64,000 nucleotides of DNA from a bacterium (GTDB lineage: Bacteria; Chloroflexota; Anaerolineae; Caldilineales; Caldilineaceae), in assembly GCA_016124945.1 (NCBI GenBank), contig WGMT01000005.1, forward strand, positions 124,001-188,000. The letters run 5' to 3'. This document shows, in pieces, positions 52,994 through 61,940 of the stretch. The notes below the pieces were generated by a model. That model saw only the letters and a list, made by a program, of their open reading frames with translations, was not told the origin of the DNA and made no database searches. Made by a program: the position numbers and the translations under genes. Positions within the stretch are counted from its first letter, which is position 1. Each line of letters opens with the position of its first letter.

Positions 52994-53079
52994 GCTGGGG
53001 CGTCAGGTCAATACAATCTGAAGCAAGACAACAATCGACAAAATCATAATCGGTGAAGCGGATGCTTAATTTGTATATT

Positions 53080-53131
53080 CAGGCAGTCTTCCACATCCAG
53101 GCAGTCTTCCACATCCAGGCAGTCGTCTATC
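53080..53131. repeat. 18-bp tandem repeat
   Basis: CAGGCAGTCTTCCACATC occurs twice in tandem and once partly, immediately upstream of the DUF3090 gene. It may reflect slippage. Confidence 0.65.
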
Positions 53132-53151
53132 ACCGCAAAGGCTGAAATCAA

Positions 53152-53697
53152 ATGGCGACACACTTTACATTCGATTTTGATCGGGTGAGTACTATCGTGG
53201 CCGACGCCGTGGGGAAACCGGGACAGCGCACCTTCTTTTTGCAGGCGCGCCAGGGCCGACAAACGGCAACATTGACCATGGAAAAGCAACAGGTGGCGGC
53301 GTTGGCTGCTTCGATCCTGCAATTGCTTGAAGAATTGGAAGAGAAGAACCCCGATCTCACTATGACCAGCATCACCGTACAGGATCTGCATCTCGAAGAA
53401 CCGATTGATCCTGCTTTCCGTGTTGGGCAGATGGGATTGGGCTACGATGAAAACCAGGACATGATGGTGCTGGTGGCTCAGGCCATTGTTGTTGACGATG
53501 AAGAGACGGTGAGCGAAGACGATGTTCCGCGTGCCCGTTTCTATGCCACCCGTGAACAGATGCGCGCATTGAGTGAACACGCTCTCGAAGCAGTGGCATC
53601 CGGTCGTCCCGAATGTCCCCTCTGTGGGCGGCCTATTGATGCAGAAGGACACTTTTGTCCGCGTACGAATGGACATGCGTATCCGCTTTCTGTGTAG
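53152..53697 (+). CDS. DUF3090 family protein
   Basis: 181 residues matching the family throughout: FTFDFDRVSTIVADAVGKPGQRTFFLQARQG, MEKQQVAALAASILQLLEEL, FRVGQMGLGYDENQDMMVLVAQ, and a C-terminal zinc-ribbon-like CPLCGRPIDAEGHFCPRTNGH (C-x2-C and H/C ligands). Function is unknown; the ribbon suggests nucleic-acid or protein binding. It follows the phosphatase gene and precedes the SCO1664-family gene, reproducing the conserved trio. An antisense frame over the same bases is not a gene. Confidence 0.92.
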   Translation: MATHFTFDFDRVSTIVADAVGKPGQRTFFLQARQGRQTATLTMEKQQVAALAASILQLLEELEEKNPDLTMTSITVQDLHLEEPIDPAFRVGQMGLGYDENQDMMVLVAQAIVVDDEETVSEDDVPRARFYATREQMRALSEHALEAVASGRPECPLCGRPIDAEGHFCPRTNGHAYPLSV

Positions 53698-53700
53698 CTT

Positions 53701-54010
53701 GTAATGCGTAATCCGTAATGCGTAACTGTTAAACTAGCCACACATCACTTTTGTCACTAGACTAGCGACGCCGCGGCCTTGCCGGTTGAGTAGGCGAGTC
53801 TGCGAGCCATAGCGAAACCAAGGGGCGGGTCTACAAAGGAGCAGATCTCGTTAACCCGCTTGGTTTCGATACGCTGCGCTACTCAACCGGCGCTAGCAGC
53901 CCGAAAAACCAAAGTGATGTGTGGCTAGACTGTTAAACCATAAAGATTCGCCAATGCACATCCAATAATGTTAACCCATTACGAGTTACGCATTACGAGT
54001 TACGCATTAC
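53701..54010. repeat. Heptamer-repeat hairpin interrupted by a foldback element
   Basis: The arms 53701-53726 and 53985-54010 are complementary over 26 bp with two mismatches and are built of ACGCATT/ACGAGTT-type heptamers. A 195-bp foldback element lies inside (53734-53928). The 328-base gap holds no gene. Confidence 0.7.
53734..53928. mobile_element. Foldback MITE with 9-bp target duplication
   Basis: Perfect 18-bp terminal inverted repeats (CTAGCCACACATCACTTT and complement at 53911-53928) are flanked by the direct repeat ACTGTTAAA (53725-53733 and 53929-53937). Internal palindromes include GCCGGTTGAGTAG with CTACTCAACCGGC and GAAACCAAG with CTTGGTTTC. There is no ORF. It would need a transposase in trans. 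Confidence 0.75.
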
Positions 54011-54025
54011 TCCCTGTGAGGATCT

Positions 54026-54877
54026 ATGCCCAGCACGTTTCCTTCAGATCCACTGTTTGAACTCCCAGACGATGCTGCCAATGAAGCCAACCCCAACCTT
54101 CTTGATGAGACCGACGCGTCCGATGACGAGGAAGAGGGCGAAGCGGTTGTCATTGACGTGGAACGGGTGATCAATGTGCTCACTCACGGCAAAATGGAAG
54201 AGAGGAGCCTGCTGCCCTACAGCTCCAATTACAGCTTCCTCGTACTTGTCGACGACGGCGACATCCAGCTCCCTGCCGTCTACAAACCCCGGCGCGGTGA
54301 AAATCCATTGTGGGACTTTACAACCGGCACGCTCTGTCAGCGCGAAACTGCCGCCTTCGACGTGAGTCATGCCCTTGGCTGGGATCTCGTGCCCCCAACC
54401 GTCCTCCGCAAAGGGACACGCGGCATCGGCAGCGTACAGTTCTTCATCGACTGCGATCCTGAGATCCATTACTTTACCATGCGCGAGGACGCACGCTATG
54501 CATCCACACTGCGTCGTCTCGTTCTCTTCGATTACATTGTCAACAACGCAGATCGCAAGAGTGGACACTGTCTCTTTGGCAACGATGACCGTGTCTGGGC
54601 GATTGATCACGGCATCTGCTTTCACGAAGAGTACAAACTGCGCACCGTGATCTGGGAATTCAGCGGTGAAGCCATCGAAGCAGAACTGATGGCCGATCTG
54701 CAAGAACTCCGGCGGATTATGGATGACACCGACAGCGATCTAAACCAGCGTCTCAACTCATTGCTTACCCAAACTGAGCGCAGCGCCTTTTGTATGCGTC
54801 TACAACAATTGCTTGATGGTGGACAATACCCCAATCCGCTGCCTTATCAGCGTAACCACCCCTGGCCGCCCATTTAA
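54026..54877 (+). CDS. SCO1664 family protein, PI3/4-kinase-like
   Basis: 283 residues. An acidic N-terminus (about 1-45) precedes a kinase-like domain: [14 protein letters not shown] and [10 protein letters not shown] (nucleotide-binding Lys region), [17 protein letters not shown] (catalytic loop with D-x-x-x-x-H) and [15 protein letters not shown] (metal-binding D-H-G). The family is distantly related to phosphatidylinositol 3/4-kinases and is found with DUF3090 and MSMEG_4193-type phosphatases, suggesting a phosphorylation/dephosphorylation pair on an unknown substrate. Third gene of the trio; a mobile element separates it from DUF3090. Confidence 0.88.
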   Translation: MPSTFPSDPLFELPDDAANEANPNLLDETDASDDEEEGEAVVIDVERVINVLTHGKMEERSLLPYSSNYSFLVLVDDGDIQLPAVYKPRRGENPLWDFTTGTLCQRETAAFDVSHALGWDLVPPTVLRKGTRGIGSVQFFIDCDPEIHYFTMREDARYASTLRRLVLFDYIVNNADRKSGHCLFGNDDRVWAIDHGICFHEEYKLRTVIWEFSGEAIEAELMADLQELRRIMDDTDSDLNQRLNSLLTQTERSAFCMRLQQLLDGGQYPNPLPYQRNHPWPPI

Positions 54878-54995
54878 TCAACAGACTGTAACAATACAGG
54901 TGCCACATACTAGCCAGGAGAGTATTGCACTTGAAGTGATACCTAGCATACTCGAATCAAGCTAGACAGGCAGAATAGATAACAAGGAGCAGCCA

Positions 54996-57512
54996 GTGAA
55001 AGCGGTGGTGATGGCCGGTGGTGAAGGATCTCGACTACGTCCACTAACCGTAGGTCGCCCCAAACCCATGGTCCCCCTGGTCAACAAACCAGTGTTGGGG
55101 CACATCCTCGATCTGCTGAAACACTTCGGTATTACCGAAGTTGTCATCACGTTGCAGTACATGCCGACGGCAATTCAAGATTACTTTGGTGACGGCAGTT
55201 CGTTTGGGATGAAGATAAGCTACACTGTAGAAGAATCACCCCTGGGCACAGCCGGTAGTGTAAAAAACGCGGCCGCCCTGCTCAATGATACCTTCCTTGT
55301 GATCAGCGGCGACGCCCTCACCGACTTTGATTTGCGCAAGATCATCGACTATCACTGTGTGAAGAATGCGCTGGCCACCCTCACCCTCTACCACGTCCCT
55401 AATCCACTTGAGTATGGCGTTATCATCACCGATGAAGAAGGGCGCATCACCCAATTTCAAGAGAAACCCGACTGGGGTAACGTCATCTCCGACACGGTGA
55501 ACACGGGGATTTACGTCCTTGAACCCGAGGTGCTGGCACTCATCCCCGACGATGAGCCTTTCGATTTTTCGACGCAGCTCTTTCCCCAAATCCTGGCTGA
55601 AGGGGGAGCGCTCTACGGTTTCATTGCCGAGGGCTATTGGTGTGATGTGGGCAACATCCCCGAATATTTACGCGCCAATGCTGACTTGCTGCATGGACGC
55701 GTCAGCTTGCCCGATCCCATTGGCAACCAGATCTGGGGCGGCGTGTGGACAGGACAGAATGTTGAAATCGCGCCCGACGCTCAGATCTACGGCCCGGTTT
55801 ACCTAGGCGACTCGGTGAAGATCAAGGGCGGTGTTTCGATCCATGGCCCGGCGGTGATCCGCGACTATACCGTAATCGACAACTACAGCCGCATCGAACG
55901 CAGTGTCCTCTGGCGCAATACTTACGTGGGCGAAGCCTGCGAATTGCGTGGGGTGATTGTAGGGCGGCAATGCAGCATCAAAAGCGGCGCCATTGCCTAC
56001 GAAGGCGCCGTCATCGGCGACAACTGTGTGCTAGACGAAAACAGTGTCATCCACGCCGATGTGAAGCTGTGGCCCAACAAAGAGATCGAGCCCGGCGCAA
56101 CCGTGCGGCGCAGTATCATCTGGGGCAGCCAGGGACGCCGTTCACTCTTTGGCAAATACGGCGTCACCGGTGTTGTGAACGTAGATCTCACACCCGAATT
56201 TGCCGCCAAGTTGGGCAGCGCTTTGGGTGCGGCGCTTGCCCAAGGCAGCTACGTGGCCATGAACCGCGACGCCCACCGGAGTTCACGCATGCTCAAACGC
56301 GCCATGATCAGCGGCCTGCCCAGCGCCGGGATCAACGTACTCGATCTGGGTACGGTGCCGATTCCGGTGGCGCGCCATTTTGTGCGCACCCATCCTTCGA
56401 CCACGGCGGGTGTTCATGTACGCCTCAGTCCTTTCGATCAGCGTGTGGTAGATATCCGCTTCATGGATGCCGAAGGCATGAACCAGAGTCGCACCAGCGA
56501 ACGCGCCATCGAACGCATCTTCTTCCGCGAAGACTTTCGCCGCGCTTATCTCAACGAAATCGGCCGCATCGATTACCCTGTGGACGCCACTGAAAGCTAC
56601 CGTGCCGACTTCCTGGAACATATCAACCAGGATCGCATCCGCCATTCCAGCCTCAACGTCATCGTTGACTACTCGCATGGGCTGGCGGCGGATACGCTCT
56701 CAAGCATCCTCAGTGATCTCAATCTCGACTATCTGCCCCTCAACGCCCTCATGGACGAGAACAAGCTGGCCGTCTTGCGCGATCAGTTCAACACCCACAT
56801 GCGGCGCATGGCCAAGATCATGAGCGTCCTCGACGCCGATGTGGGGATCAAACTCGATGTGGGCGGCGAAAAGATCTTCCTGGTCGACGACAAAGGACAT
56901 GTGCTCGACAACACCACCACGTCGCTGCTGATGACCGAACTTTCCTGCTACGCCAACCCCAAGCGCGCCCTCGCCATCCCGGTGACCTTGCCCACGGCCT
57001 TTGAGACGATTGCCAACTGGCACGGCACCCGTGTCATTCGTACCAAGAACGATCTGCATCACCTCATGTCCACCTCGTCGCAGCCCGACGTGCTCCTGGC
57101 GCTGGACGGCACCGGCAACTTCATTTTTCCCGATTTCCAGCCCAATGTAGATGGGTTGATGGCGACGGTGCGCCTGCTTGAATACCTGGCCGTACGCGGG
57201 ATGGCCGTGAGCGAGATTGTCAACTACCTGCCCCGTTTCCACGTGGCCCAGGATCGGGTCGACTGCCCGTGGGAGAGCAAGGGCGCCGTGATGCGTACCC
57301 TGAACAACCGCTTCCGCGGTGACCATGTCGAGACTATCGACGGGCTGAAAGTTCACCTCACCGACGGCGAGTGGGTACATATCGGCCCTAACCCCGATCG
57401 CCCCTTTTTCGATCTGCGCGCCGAAGCTGCCAGCGTTGACCGCGCCACAGCGCTCGTTGTGGAATACAGTGAGCAGCTCAAAGATATTGTGATGCAGCAC
57501 AGAGGGCACTAG
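54996..57512 (+). CDS. Mannose-1-phosphate guanylyltransferase/phosphomannomutase-like fusion
   Basis: 838 residues starting at GTG with AAGGAG upstream. Residues 1-235 form a nucleotidyltransferase ([28 protein letters not shown]). Residues about 245-380 form a left-handed beta-helix with hexapeptide repeats. The rest resembles a phosphomannomutase ([24 protein letters not shown]). The mutase signatures are degenerate: the phospho-Ser loop TASHNP reads RLSPFD, and the metal loop DGDGDR reads DVGGEK, so the mutase half is probably inactive or altered, as in similar fusions in other phyla. It would make GDP-mannose or a related NDP-sugar for surface polysaccharide. Confidence 0.9.
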   Translation: MKAVVMAGGEGSRLRPLTVGRPKPMVPLVNKPVLGHILDLLKHFGITEVVITLQYMPTAIQDYFGDGSSFGMKISYTVEESPLGTAGSVKNAAALLNDTFLVISGDALTDFDLRKIIDYHCVKNALATLTLYHVPNPLEYGVIITDEEGRITQFQEKPDWGNVISDTVNTGIYVLEPEVLALIPDDEPFDFSTQLFPQILAEGGALYGFIAEGYWCDVGNIPEYLRANADLLHGRVSLPDPIGNQIWGGVWTGQNVEIAPDAQIYGPVYLGDSVKIKGGVSIHGPAVIRDYTVIDNYSRIERSVLWRNTYVGEACELRGVIVGRQCSIKSGAIAYEGAVIGDNCVLDENSVIHADVKLWPNKEIEPGATVRRSIIWGSQGRRSLFGKYGVTGVVNVDLTPEFAAKLGSALGAALAQGSYVAMNRDAHRSSRMLKRAMISGLPSAGINVLDLGTVPIPVARHFVRTHPSTTAGVHVRLSPFDQRVVDIRFMDAEGMNQSRTSERAIERIFFREDFRRAYLNEIGRIDYPVDATESYRADFLEHINQDRIRHSSLNVIVDYSHGLAADTLSSILSDLNLDYLPLNALMDENKLAVLRDQFNTHMRRMAKIMSVLDADVGIKLDVGGEKIFLVDDKGHVLDNTTTSLLMTELSCYANPKRALAIPVTLPTAFETIANWHGTRVIRTKNDLHHLMSTSSQPDVLLALDGTGNFIFPDFQPNVDGLMATVRLLEYLAVRGMAVSEIVNYLPRFHVAQDRVDCPWESKGAVMRTLNNRFRGDHVETIDGLKVHLTDGEWVHIGPNPDRPFFDLRAEAASVDRATALVVEYSEQLKDIVMQHRGH

Positions 57513-57529
57513 GGATTGAGCGACTAGGG

Positions 57530-57559
57530 GATTTCAGATCCTGTACAGGATCTGAAATC
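57530..57559. terminator. 30-bp perfect palindrome, bidirectional terminator
   Basis: GATTTCAGATCCTGT followed directly by its complement, within a longer paired octamer series, between convergent genes. Confidence 0.65.
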
Positions 57560-57569
57560 CTTTAATCCC

Positions 57570-58226
57570 CTAATCGCTTATTTCTTTCATTGCCGCCACA
57601 ACTTCCTCGCGCGGCAATCCACCCGCCTCAAGCACATCATCCGGCAGATCCAACAAACGTTCGTAGAAGGTGACGCCGAACTCGATGAGTTCGGGGCTAT
57701 CCGGCTCTTCGTCGAGCATGGCGAAGAATTGGTCTTCGGCGTCGGCGAAGAGACCACTTTCTTCGTAGTAGCGGAAGAGACGTAGGTTGATCGCCGGCGG
57801 CAGTAGATAGTCTGTCAGCGCTTCAGCTAATTCCCCTGCTGTAGGGACCGCTACAGGCAGCCCGTCGGGGACGGCGTCGTGGGGTGTTTCCATGCGCAAT
57901 TCCAATGCCGTCATCGTGCAGCGGACATGCGCCTCGTCGTCGCCCAATGTCTTGTGGATCTCACCTGCTTTGGCCAGCAACGTGGTGAGGATCAGGCGCT
58001 TGACGTGTACATCGGCGTCGGTCTCTAAGAGCGCCGGCCCGGTGACAAGATCCTGGTGCGAAAGGCGGCACAGCGTATCGGTGTCGAAACCGGTCAACCG
58101 TTCGATCTCCTCGTTCACCAATTGCAGCGCTGCTTTGGGTTCGTTGTTTTTGAGCAGTTGCAGCACCCGCGCCACCACCATACTCAGCGCCTCGATTTGG
58201 CGCATGAGAAAATCACGTTTGAACAT
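57570..58226 (-). CDS. DUF6483-like hypothetical protein
   Basis: 218 residues, all helical in appearance. It begins MFKRDFLMRQIEALSMVVARVLQLL, with later segments FRYYEESGLFADAEDQFFAMLD and YERLLDLPDDVLEAGGLPREEV that look like TPR-type helix pairs. I match it from memory to DUF6483, with unknown function. No signal peptide. It lies three bases after the metallophosphoesterase gene in the same operon. Confidence 0.75.
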   Translation of the reverse strand: MFKRDFLMRQIEALSMVVARVLQLLKNNEPKAALQLVNEEIERLTGFDTDTLCRLSHQDLVTGPALLETDADVHVKRLILTTLLAKAGEIHKTLGDDEAHVRCTMTALELRMETPHDAVPDGLPVAVPTAGELAEALTDYLLPPAINLRLFRYYEESGLFADAEDQFFAMLDEEPDSPELIEFGVTFYERLLDLPDDVLEAGGLPREEVVAAMKEISD

Positions 58227-58229
58227 AAC

Positions 58230-58961
58230 CTATACCGCTCTTTCTTCCCAAGAGATTTTCCCCTGGTTGATCTCATAAACAGCGTATGGATGCGGCGCTT
58301 CACAAAAGCCGCGCACCGTGGAAAAGTAGACGCCGTCGATCTCAAAGAGCGGTACCCCGTGGTGATAATGCCCACTGAGGACAAGGCGCACATGGCCGCT
58401 TTCAATGAGTTGATCGCGCATCTCTGCCGCGTAGCGGTAGGTGTGCGGATATTCGTCGTTGCGTTCGGGCCAGACGACGTAGTGCTGCACATGGATCTGT
58501 GGCGCTGAGCCGACGTCGTCCAGTGCGTCTTTGAAGCGGCGCAAAGACGCGCCCAGCCGCACAGGCTGGTGATCGTCGCCTTCGTCGTCGTTGAAGCCAA
58601 TCACTCGGTAACCGGCTACCTCTATCGGCTGAGACAGGCGACTGAATACTCGATCCACCAGCACCGGGTGATCGTGGTTGCCGCGCACCAGCACCACCGG
58701 CATGGGCAACCGCGCCAAGATCTGCTCAATCAAGCGCAGATCGGCCTCGCCCTGTGCCTCCAACTCGGCATCGCCGAAGCCCTCAAACGGAAAGTCAAGC
58801 AGATCGCCGCTGAGGACAAAGAGATCCGCGCCTTCCTCGGCCACTTGATCCACCACAGCAGACAGCAACGCGGGCATGTCACGGCTGAGGCGTTCGGCAA
58901 TCTCCGCCGTGCCGAGCAGATGATGGCGCAGATGCAGATCAGAAATATGCACAATTTTCAT
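58230..58961 (-). CDS. Metallophosphoesterase
   Basis: 243 residues with the calcineurin-like metal motifs in order: ISDLHL (D-x-H), LSGDLLD (GD), VRGNHDH (GNHD), MRDQ..., and VLSGHYHHG (GHxH). The fold acts as phosphodiesterase or phosphatase on nucleotides, nucleic acids or cyclic nucleotides; substrate is not readable. No signal peptide. It is the first gene of a pair with the DUF6483-like gene, three bases apart. Confidence 0.92.
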   Translation of the reverse strand: MKIVHISDLHLRHHLLGTAEIAERLSRDMPALLSAVVDQVAEEGADLFVLSGDLLDFPFEGFGDAELEAQGEADLRLIEQILARLPMPVVLVRGNHDHPVLVDRVFSRLSQPIEVAGYRVIGFNDDEGDDHQPVRLGASLRRFKDALDDVGSAPQIHVQHYVVWPERNDEYPHTYRYAAEMRDQLIESGHVRLVLSGHYHHGVPLFEIDGVYFSTVRGFCEAPHPYAVYEINQGKISWEERAV

Positions 58962-59033
58962 CGGAGTACGTCCTTTGCGCGGAATATCGAAGCCAGAGAC
59001 AAAGGATAAGCGATCTAGCGTGGGAAGGGAAAA

Positions 59034-59156
59034 GTTGTGCGTTGTGCGTGATTCGTGGGTTAAGCAGATTGTCTCACCGTTTGAATGTTATGGGGTGAAC
59101 TTTGTAAACTCAATTCGATCCCAATCATTCACCACGAATCACGCACCACGCACCAC
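59034..59156. repeat. Heptamer-repeat hairpin
   Basis: The arms 59034-59058 and 59132-59156 are complementary over 25 bp with two mismatches, built from CACCACG/AATCACG-type heptamers. The right arm touches the comEA stop. Confidence 0.65.
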
Positions 59157-59159
59157 GAA

Positions 59160-59858
59160 TCACTCAACCGTCACCAGATCACGCAACTGCTCCACTGTCC
59201 TTGCCCCGATGCCGACGGCGCGGTCGAGGTCGTCGACGCTGGCGTAAGGACGGGCGGCGATGATGGCTTCGGCTTTGACTGTGCCGATGCCGGGCAACGA
59301 GGTCAATGCTTCGAGGCCGGCGCTGTTGATGTTGATGCGACCGCCGCCCGCCCCCGATGACGCCGCTGCAGCGACCGGCGGCGGTTCGCCACCCGACACG
59401 CCGGCGGTGGGTACATCCTCGGCAGCGTCTTCAACGACACTAGGTACGTGGACCTGCGCACCGTCCCACAGCCGTTCGGCCTGGTTGATGGCGACAAGAT
59501 TCGCCTCTTCCACCAGCCCACCGGCGGCTTCGAGTGCGTCGCCCACCCGCGCCTCAACGGCCAGGGTGTAAAGCCCCGGCGCGGCGACGGCCCCCGACAC
59601 GAAGACGACAATGGGCGCGGGCGTGGCCGTGGGTAGCGGTGTTGCCGTGGGCTGTACAGGCGGCGGAGGCTGCAATACAATCGGCTGCGGATCGGGGCTG
59701 CTGGTTGTCCACGCGAAGAGGCCAACCAGCAGCAGGCAGGCGGCAAAGCCTAGCCCAAAGCCCTGCAAAATCAGACGGATGGACGGATCAGAGAGTGGAC
59801 GCGCTTCAACTTCCGAGGGAATCTTCAGAAAATCCGGCGGCGGCGAGGACGCGGACAT
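59160..59858 (-). CDS. comEA: ComEA-family DNA-binding competence protein
   Basis: 232 residues. A cytosolic N-terminus and one membrane span (LRLILQGFGLGFAACLLLVGLFAW, about 28-50) precede a Pro-rich linker, an SLBB domain (VVFVSGAVAAPGLYTLAVEARVGDALEAAGG) and a C-terminal double helix-hairpin-helix (INSAGLEALTSLPGIGTVKAEAIIAARPYASVDDLDRAVGIG, about 172-225). ComEA anchors transforming DNA at the cell surface. AGGAGG precedes the start. No other com genes are in the window. Confidence 0.93.
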   Translation of the reverse strand: MSASSPPPDFLKIPSEVEARPLSDPSIRLILQGFGLGFAACLLLVGLFAWTTSSPDPQPIVLQPPPPVQPTATPLPTATPAPIVVFVSGAVAAPGLYTLAVEARVGDALEAAGGLVEEANLVAINQAERLWDGAQVHVPSVVEDAAEDVPTAGVSGGEPPPVAAAASSGAGGGRININSAGLEALTSLPGIGTVKAEAIIAARPYASVDDLDRAVGIGARTVEQLRDLVTVE

Positions 59859-59960
59859 GCTGGCCTCCTCAAAACTGAGTGATACGGGGATGGATTATGT
59901 CGGGGATGGCAGAAAAATAGCACCAAACGATGAATTTTGCAAACGATGAATTTTGCAAAC

Positions 59961-60028
59961 AATGAATGAAGAATAAAGAGTGGGGGGAGACGATCCTCGC
60001 TCCACCCACTCTTTATTCTTCATTCATT
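59961..60028. terminator. 24-bp hairpin at the acyl-CoA dehydrogenase 3' end
   Basis: The arms 59961-59984 and 60005-60028 are perfectly complementary; the right arm includes the last codons and stop of the dehydrogenase gene. Just upstream (59937-59960) a 17-base AT-rich segment is directly repeated. Confidence 0.65.
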
Positions 60029-61224
60029 ACTTTTTGCTCCCTCTTCAGCGCAATGCGCCCAAACATGGGGATGGCCTGTTCGTCGACCATGGGGTGATAC
60101 AGCCCGGCGCGGACGTCGCGGTAGTAGCGCTCCATGGGCAGTGAACGAGATAGGCCGGCGCCACCCACCACGCGCAGAGATTGATCCACGGCGCGGATGG
60201 CGTTGTTGGTGACGGTGACCTTGGTCGCCATCAGCAGCGGCGACAATTCTTGGCGGCAGTCGGGCAGCATGTCCCAATCGTTGGCGACGTTGTAGAGCAT
60301 GGATCGGGCCTGGGTCAGCGCCAGTTCGGCTTCGCCCAGCAGCCGCTGAATGCTCTCTAACTCGGCAATCGGCTTGCCCAGCGCCGTGGGCACGCGCTTG
60401 TGGGCAAAGTTGGCTGCAAAGGAGAGCGCTGCCTGCGCCACGCCCAGGTAGACGGCGCACACGGTGAGGGTGAACCAGGCGTTGCCGGTGGAAACAGTAG
60501 GGTCGCTGGCCTTAGGGTCGCTGCGGCCCAACATCAAGTCGGGGGTGACACGGGCATCGCGCAGGTAGATGTCGTGGCTGCCGGTGGCGCGCATGCCCAT
60601 GGCGTTCCACGTCTCTTCGATTTCGATGTATTCACCTGCTGGGACGATGAAGCGTGCCACCTGTCCGCTGCCATCTTCCAACGCCGCGGGGACGATGAAA
60701 TAGTCCAGCGCAGGGCTGAGGCTGGCAAAATTCTTGTGCCCGTTGATGATCCAGGCAATGGGATCGTCCTGTGCGCCGTTGGCGTAGACGGGTGTGGCGG
60801 TGGTGTCGGGCAAACCACCGCGCGAAGGGCTGCCCAAGCGTGGTTCAGTAGCCACGGCGTTGATCAATGCGCCTCGATCCACAGATTCGCGGCAGAGGCG
60901 CACAAAGAGATCCTCGGGCCAGGATCGGGCTTCGGCGGCGGATCCCATTACCTGTACGTGCATGGTGAAACTCAACGCCGTGCTGCCGTCTCCAGTGGCC
61001 AGCGCTTCCATCACCAGCACACTTTCGAGCAGGTTGGCCCCCCACCCGCCAAATTCCTCGGGGATCACCAGTGCAGGAAAGCCGGCGACGCGTAGATCGG
61101 CATAATTTTCAAAGGGGAATTGGCCCGTTTCATCATACCCCGCCGCCCGTTTCTGAAATTGTTCGGCCAGTTGACGGGCCAATTTCACAAAGTGGCGCTG
61201 GCGCTCGGTGCGTGGATAGATCAT
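60013..61224 (-). CDS. Acyl-CoA dehydrogenase family protein
   Basis: About 403 residues from MIYPRTERQRHFVKLA, with AGGAG seven bases upstream. A flavin dehydrogenase of the acyl-CoA dehydrogenase superfamily: helical N-terminal domain (FPALVIPEEFGGWGAN), beta domain (WIINGHKNFASLSPALDYFIVPA, NAMGMRATGSHDIYLRDARV) and C-terminal helical FAD domain (AVDQSLRVVGGAGLSRSLPMERYYRDVRAG). It may oxidise an acyl-CoA or belong to the related monooxygenase branch; the catalytic base cannot be placed confidently. It is divergent from the mcm small subunit gene, consistent with acyl-CoA metabolism. Confidence 0.92.
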   Translation of the reverse strand: MIYPRTERQRHFVKLARQLAEQFQKRAAGYDETGQFPFENYADLRVAGFPALVIPEEFGGWGANLLESVLVMEALATGDGSTALSFTMHVQVMGSAAEARSWPEDLFVRLCRESVDRGALINAVATEPRLGSPSRGGLPDTTATPVYANGAQDDPIAWIINGHKNFASLSPALDYFIVPAALEDGSGQVARFIVPAGEYIEIEETWNAMGMRATGSHDIYLRDARVTPDLMLGRSDPKASDPTVSTGNAWFTLTVCAVYLGVAQAALSFAANFAHKRVPTALGKPIAELESIQRLLGEAELALTQARSMLYNVANDWDMLPDCRQELSPLLMATKVTVTNNAIRAVDQSLRVVGGAGLSRSLPMERYYRDVRAGLYHPMVDEQAIPMFGRIALKREQKVMNEE

Positions 61225-61350
61225 GTGGATCTCCTGGGGATCGATCACTCGTGTTTGGCTTCACAAGACGGGTCTATTTTAACACAGAGGGGGAACGTTG
61301 GCGCAGTGGCGGCTTTTCGGTACAATCTTGTGTAGTGCGTAGTGCGTAGT

Positions 61351-61459
61351 GCGTGTTGCGTGTACAAACTGAGAACCTTGACGGTATATTGGGGAGTGTT
61401 GTACGGCAGAAAGCGCACTCATGAAAATGCAACATCGAACATTGATACACGCAACACGC
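61351..61459. repeat. Heptamer-repeat hairpin
   Basis: GTAGTGC-type 7-mers at 61330-61364 pair with 61446-61459 (14 bp perfect). The gap 61225-61502 between the divergent genes has no other identifiable feature. Confidence 0.55.
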
Positions 61460-61502
61460 AACACGAATAAATCTCATCATCAGAGAAACGAGTGTACACC
61501 CC

Positions 61503-61910
61503 ATGTCATCAGACAAAATCCGTGTGCTCGTGGCCAAACCCGGGCTGGACGGCCATGATCGCGGCGCGAAATTTATTGCCCAGTCTTTGCGTGATGCCGG
61601 TTTCGAGGTGATCTACACCGGCATTCGCCAGACGCCGCAGATGATCGCCGAAGCTGCGCTCCAGGAAGATGTGGACGTGGTCGGCCTGAGCATCCTTAGC
61701 GGCGCACATATGACACTTTGCCCCAAGGTGGTCGATCTGTTACACGCCCAAGGACAGGACGACGTCCTTGTGCTCGTGGGCGGTATCATCCCCGACGACG
61801 ATGTGGTGAAGCTCAAAGAAGCGGGCATCAACGCCGTCTTTGGGCCAGGGACGGCCAGCCAGGCAATTGCCGACTTTATCCGCCAAAGCCTCGGCGCGGT
61901 GATCGAATGA
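61503..61910 (+). CDS. Methylmalonyl-CoA mutase cobalamin-binding subunit
   Basis: 135 residues, a stand-alone B12-binding domain: [16 protein letters not shown] with the DxHxxG cobalamin His, [11 protein letters not shown] (SxL) and the GG motif in [12 protein letters not shown]. It matches the C-terminal domain of methylmalonyl-CoA mutase, which needs a large catalytic subunit not present in this window. The meaB gene follows 31 bases later. Ethylmalonyl- or isobutyryl-CoA mutase small subunits look alike and cannot be excluded. Confidence 0.93.
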   Translation: MSSDKIRVLVAKPGLDGHDRGAKFIAQSLRDAGFEVIYTGIRQTPQMIAEAALQEDVDVVGLSILSGAHMTLCPKVVDLLHAQGQDDVLVLVGGIIPDDDVVKLKEAGINAVFGPGTASQAIADFIRQSLGAVIE

Positions 61911-61940
61911 TCCGGCGCTTCCCCCCAGCGGAGGTCGCCC

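Noticed and set aside
53044..53676. Long minus-strand open frame over the DUF3090 gene
   Set aside because: Antisense shadow; the plus-strand protein matches a conserved family end to end.
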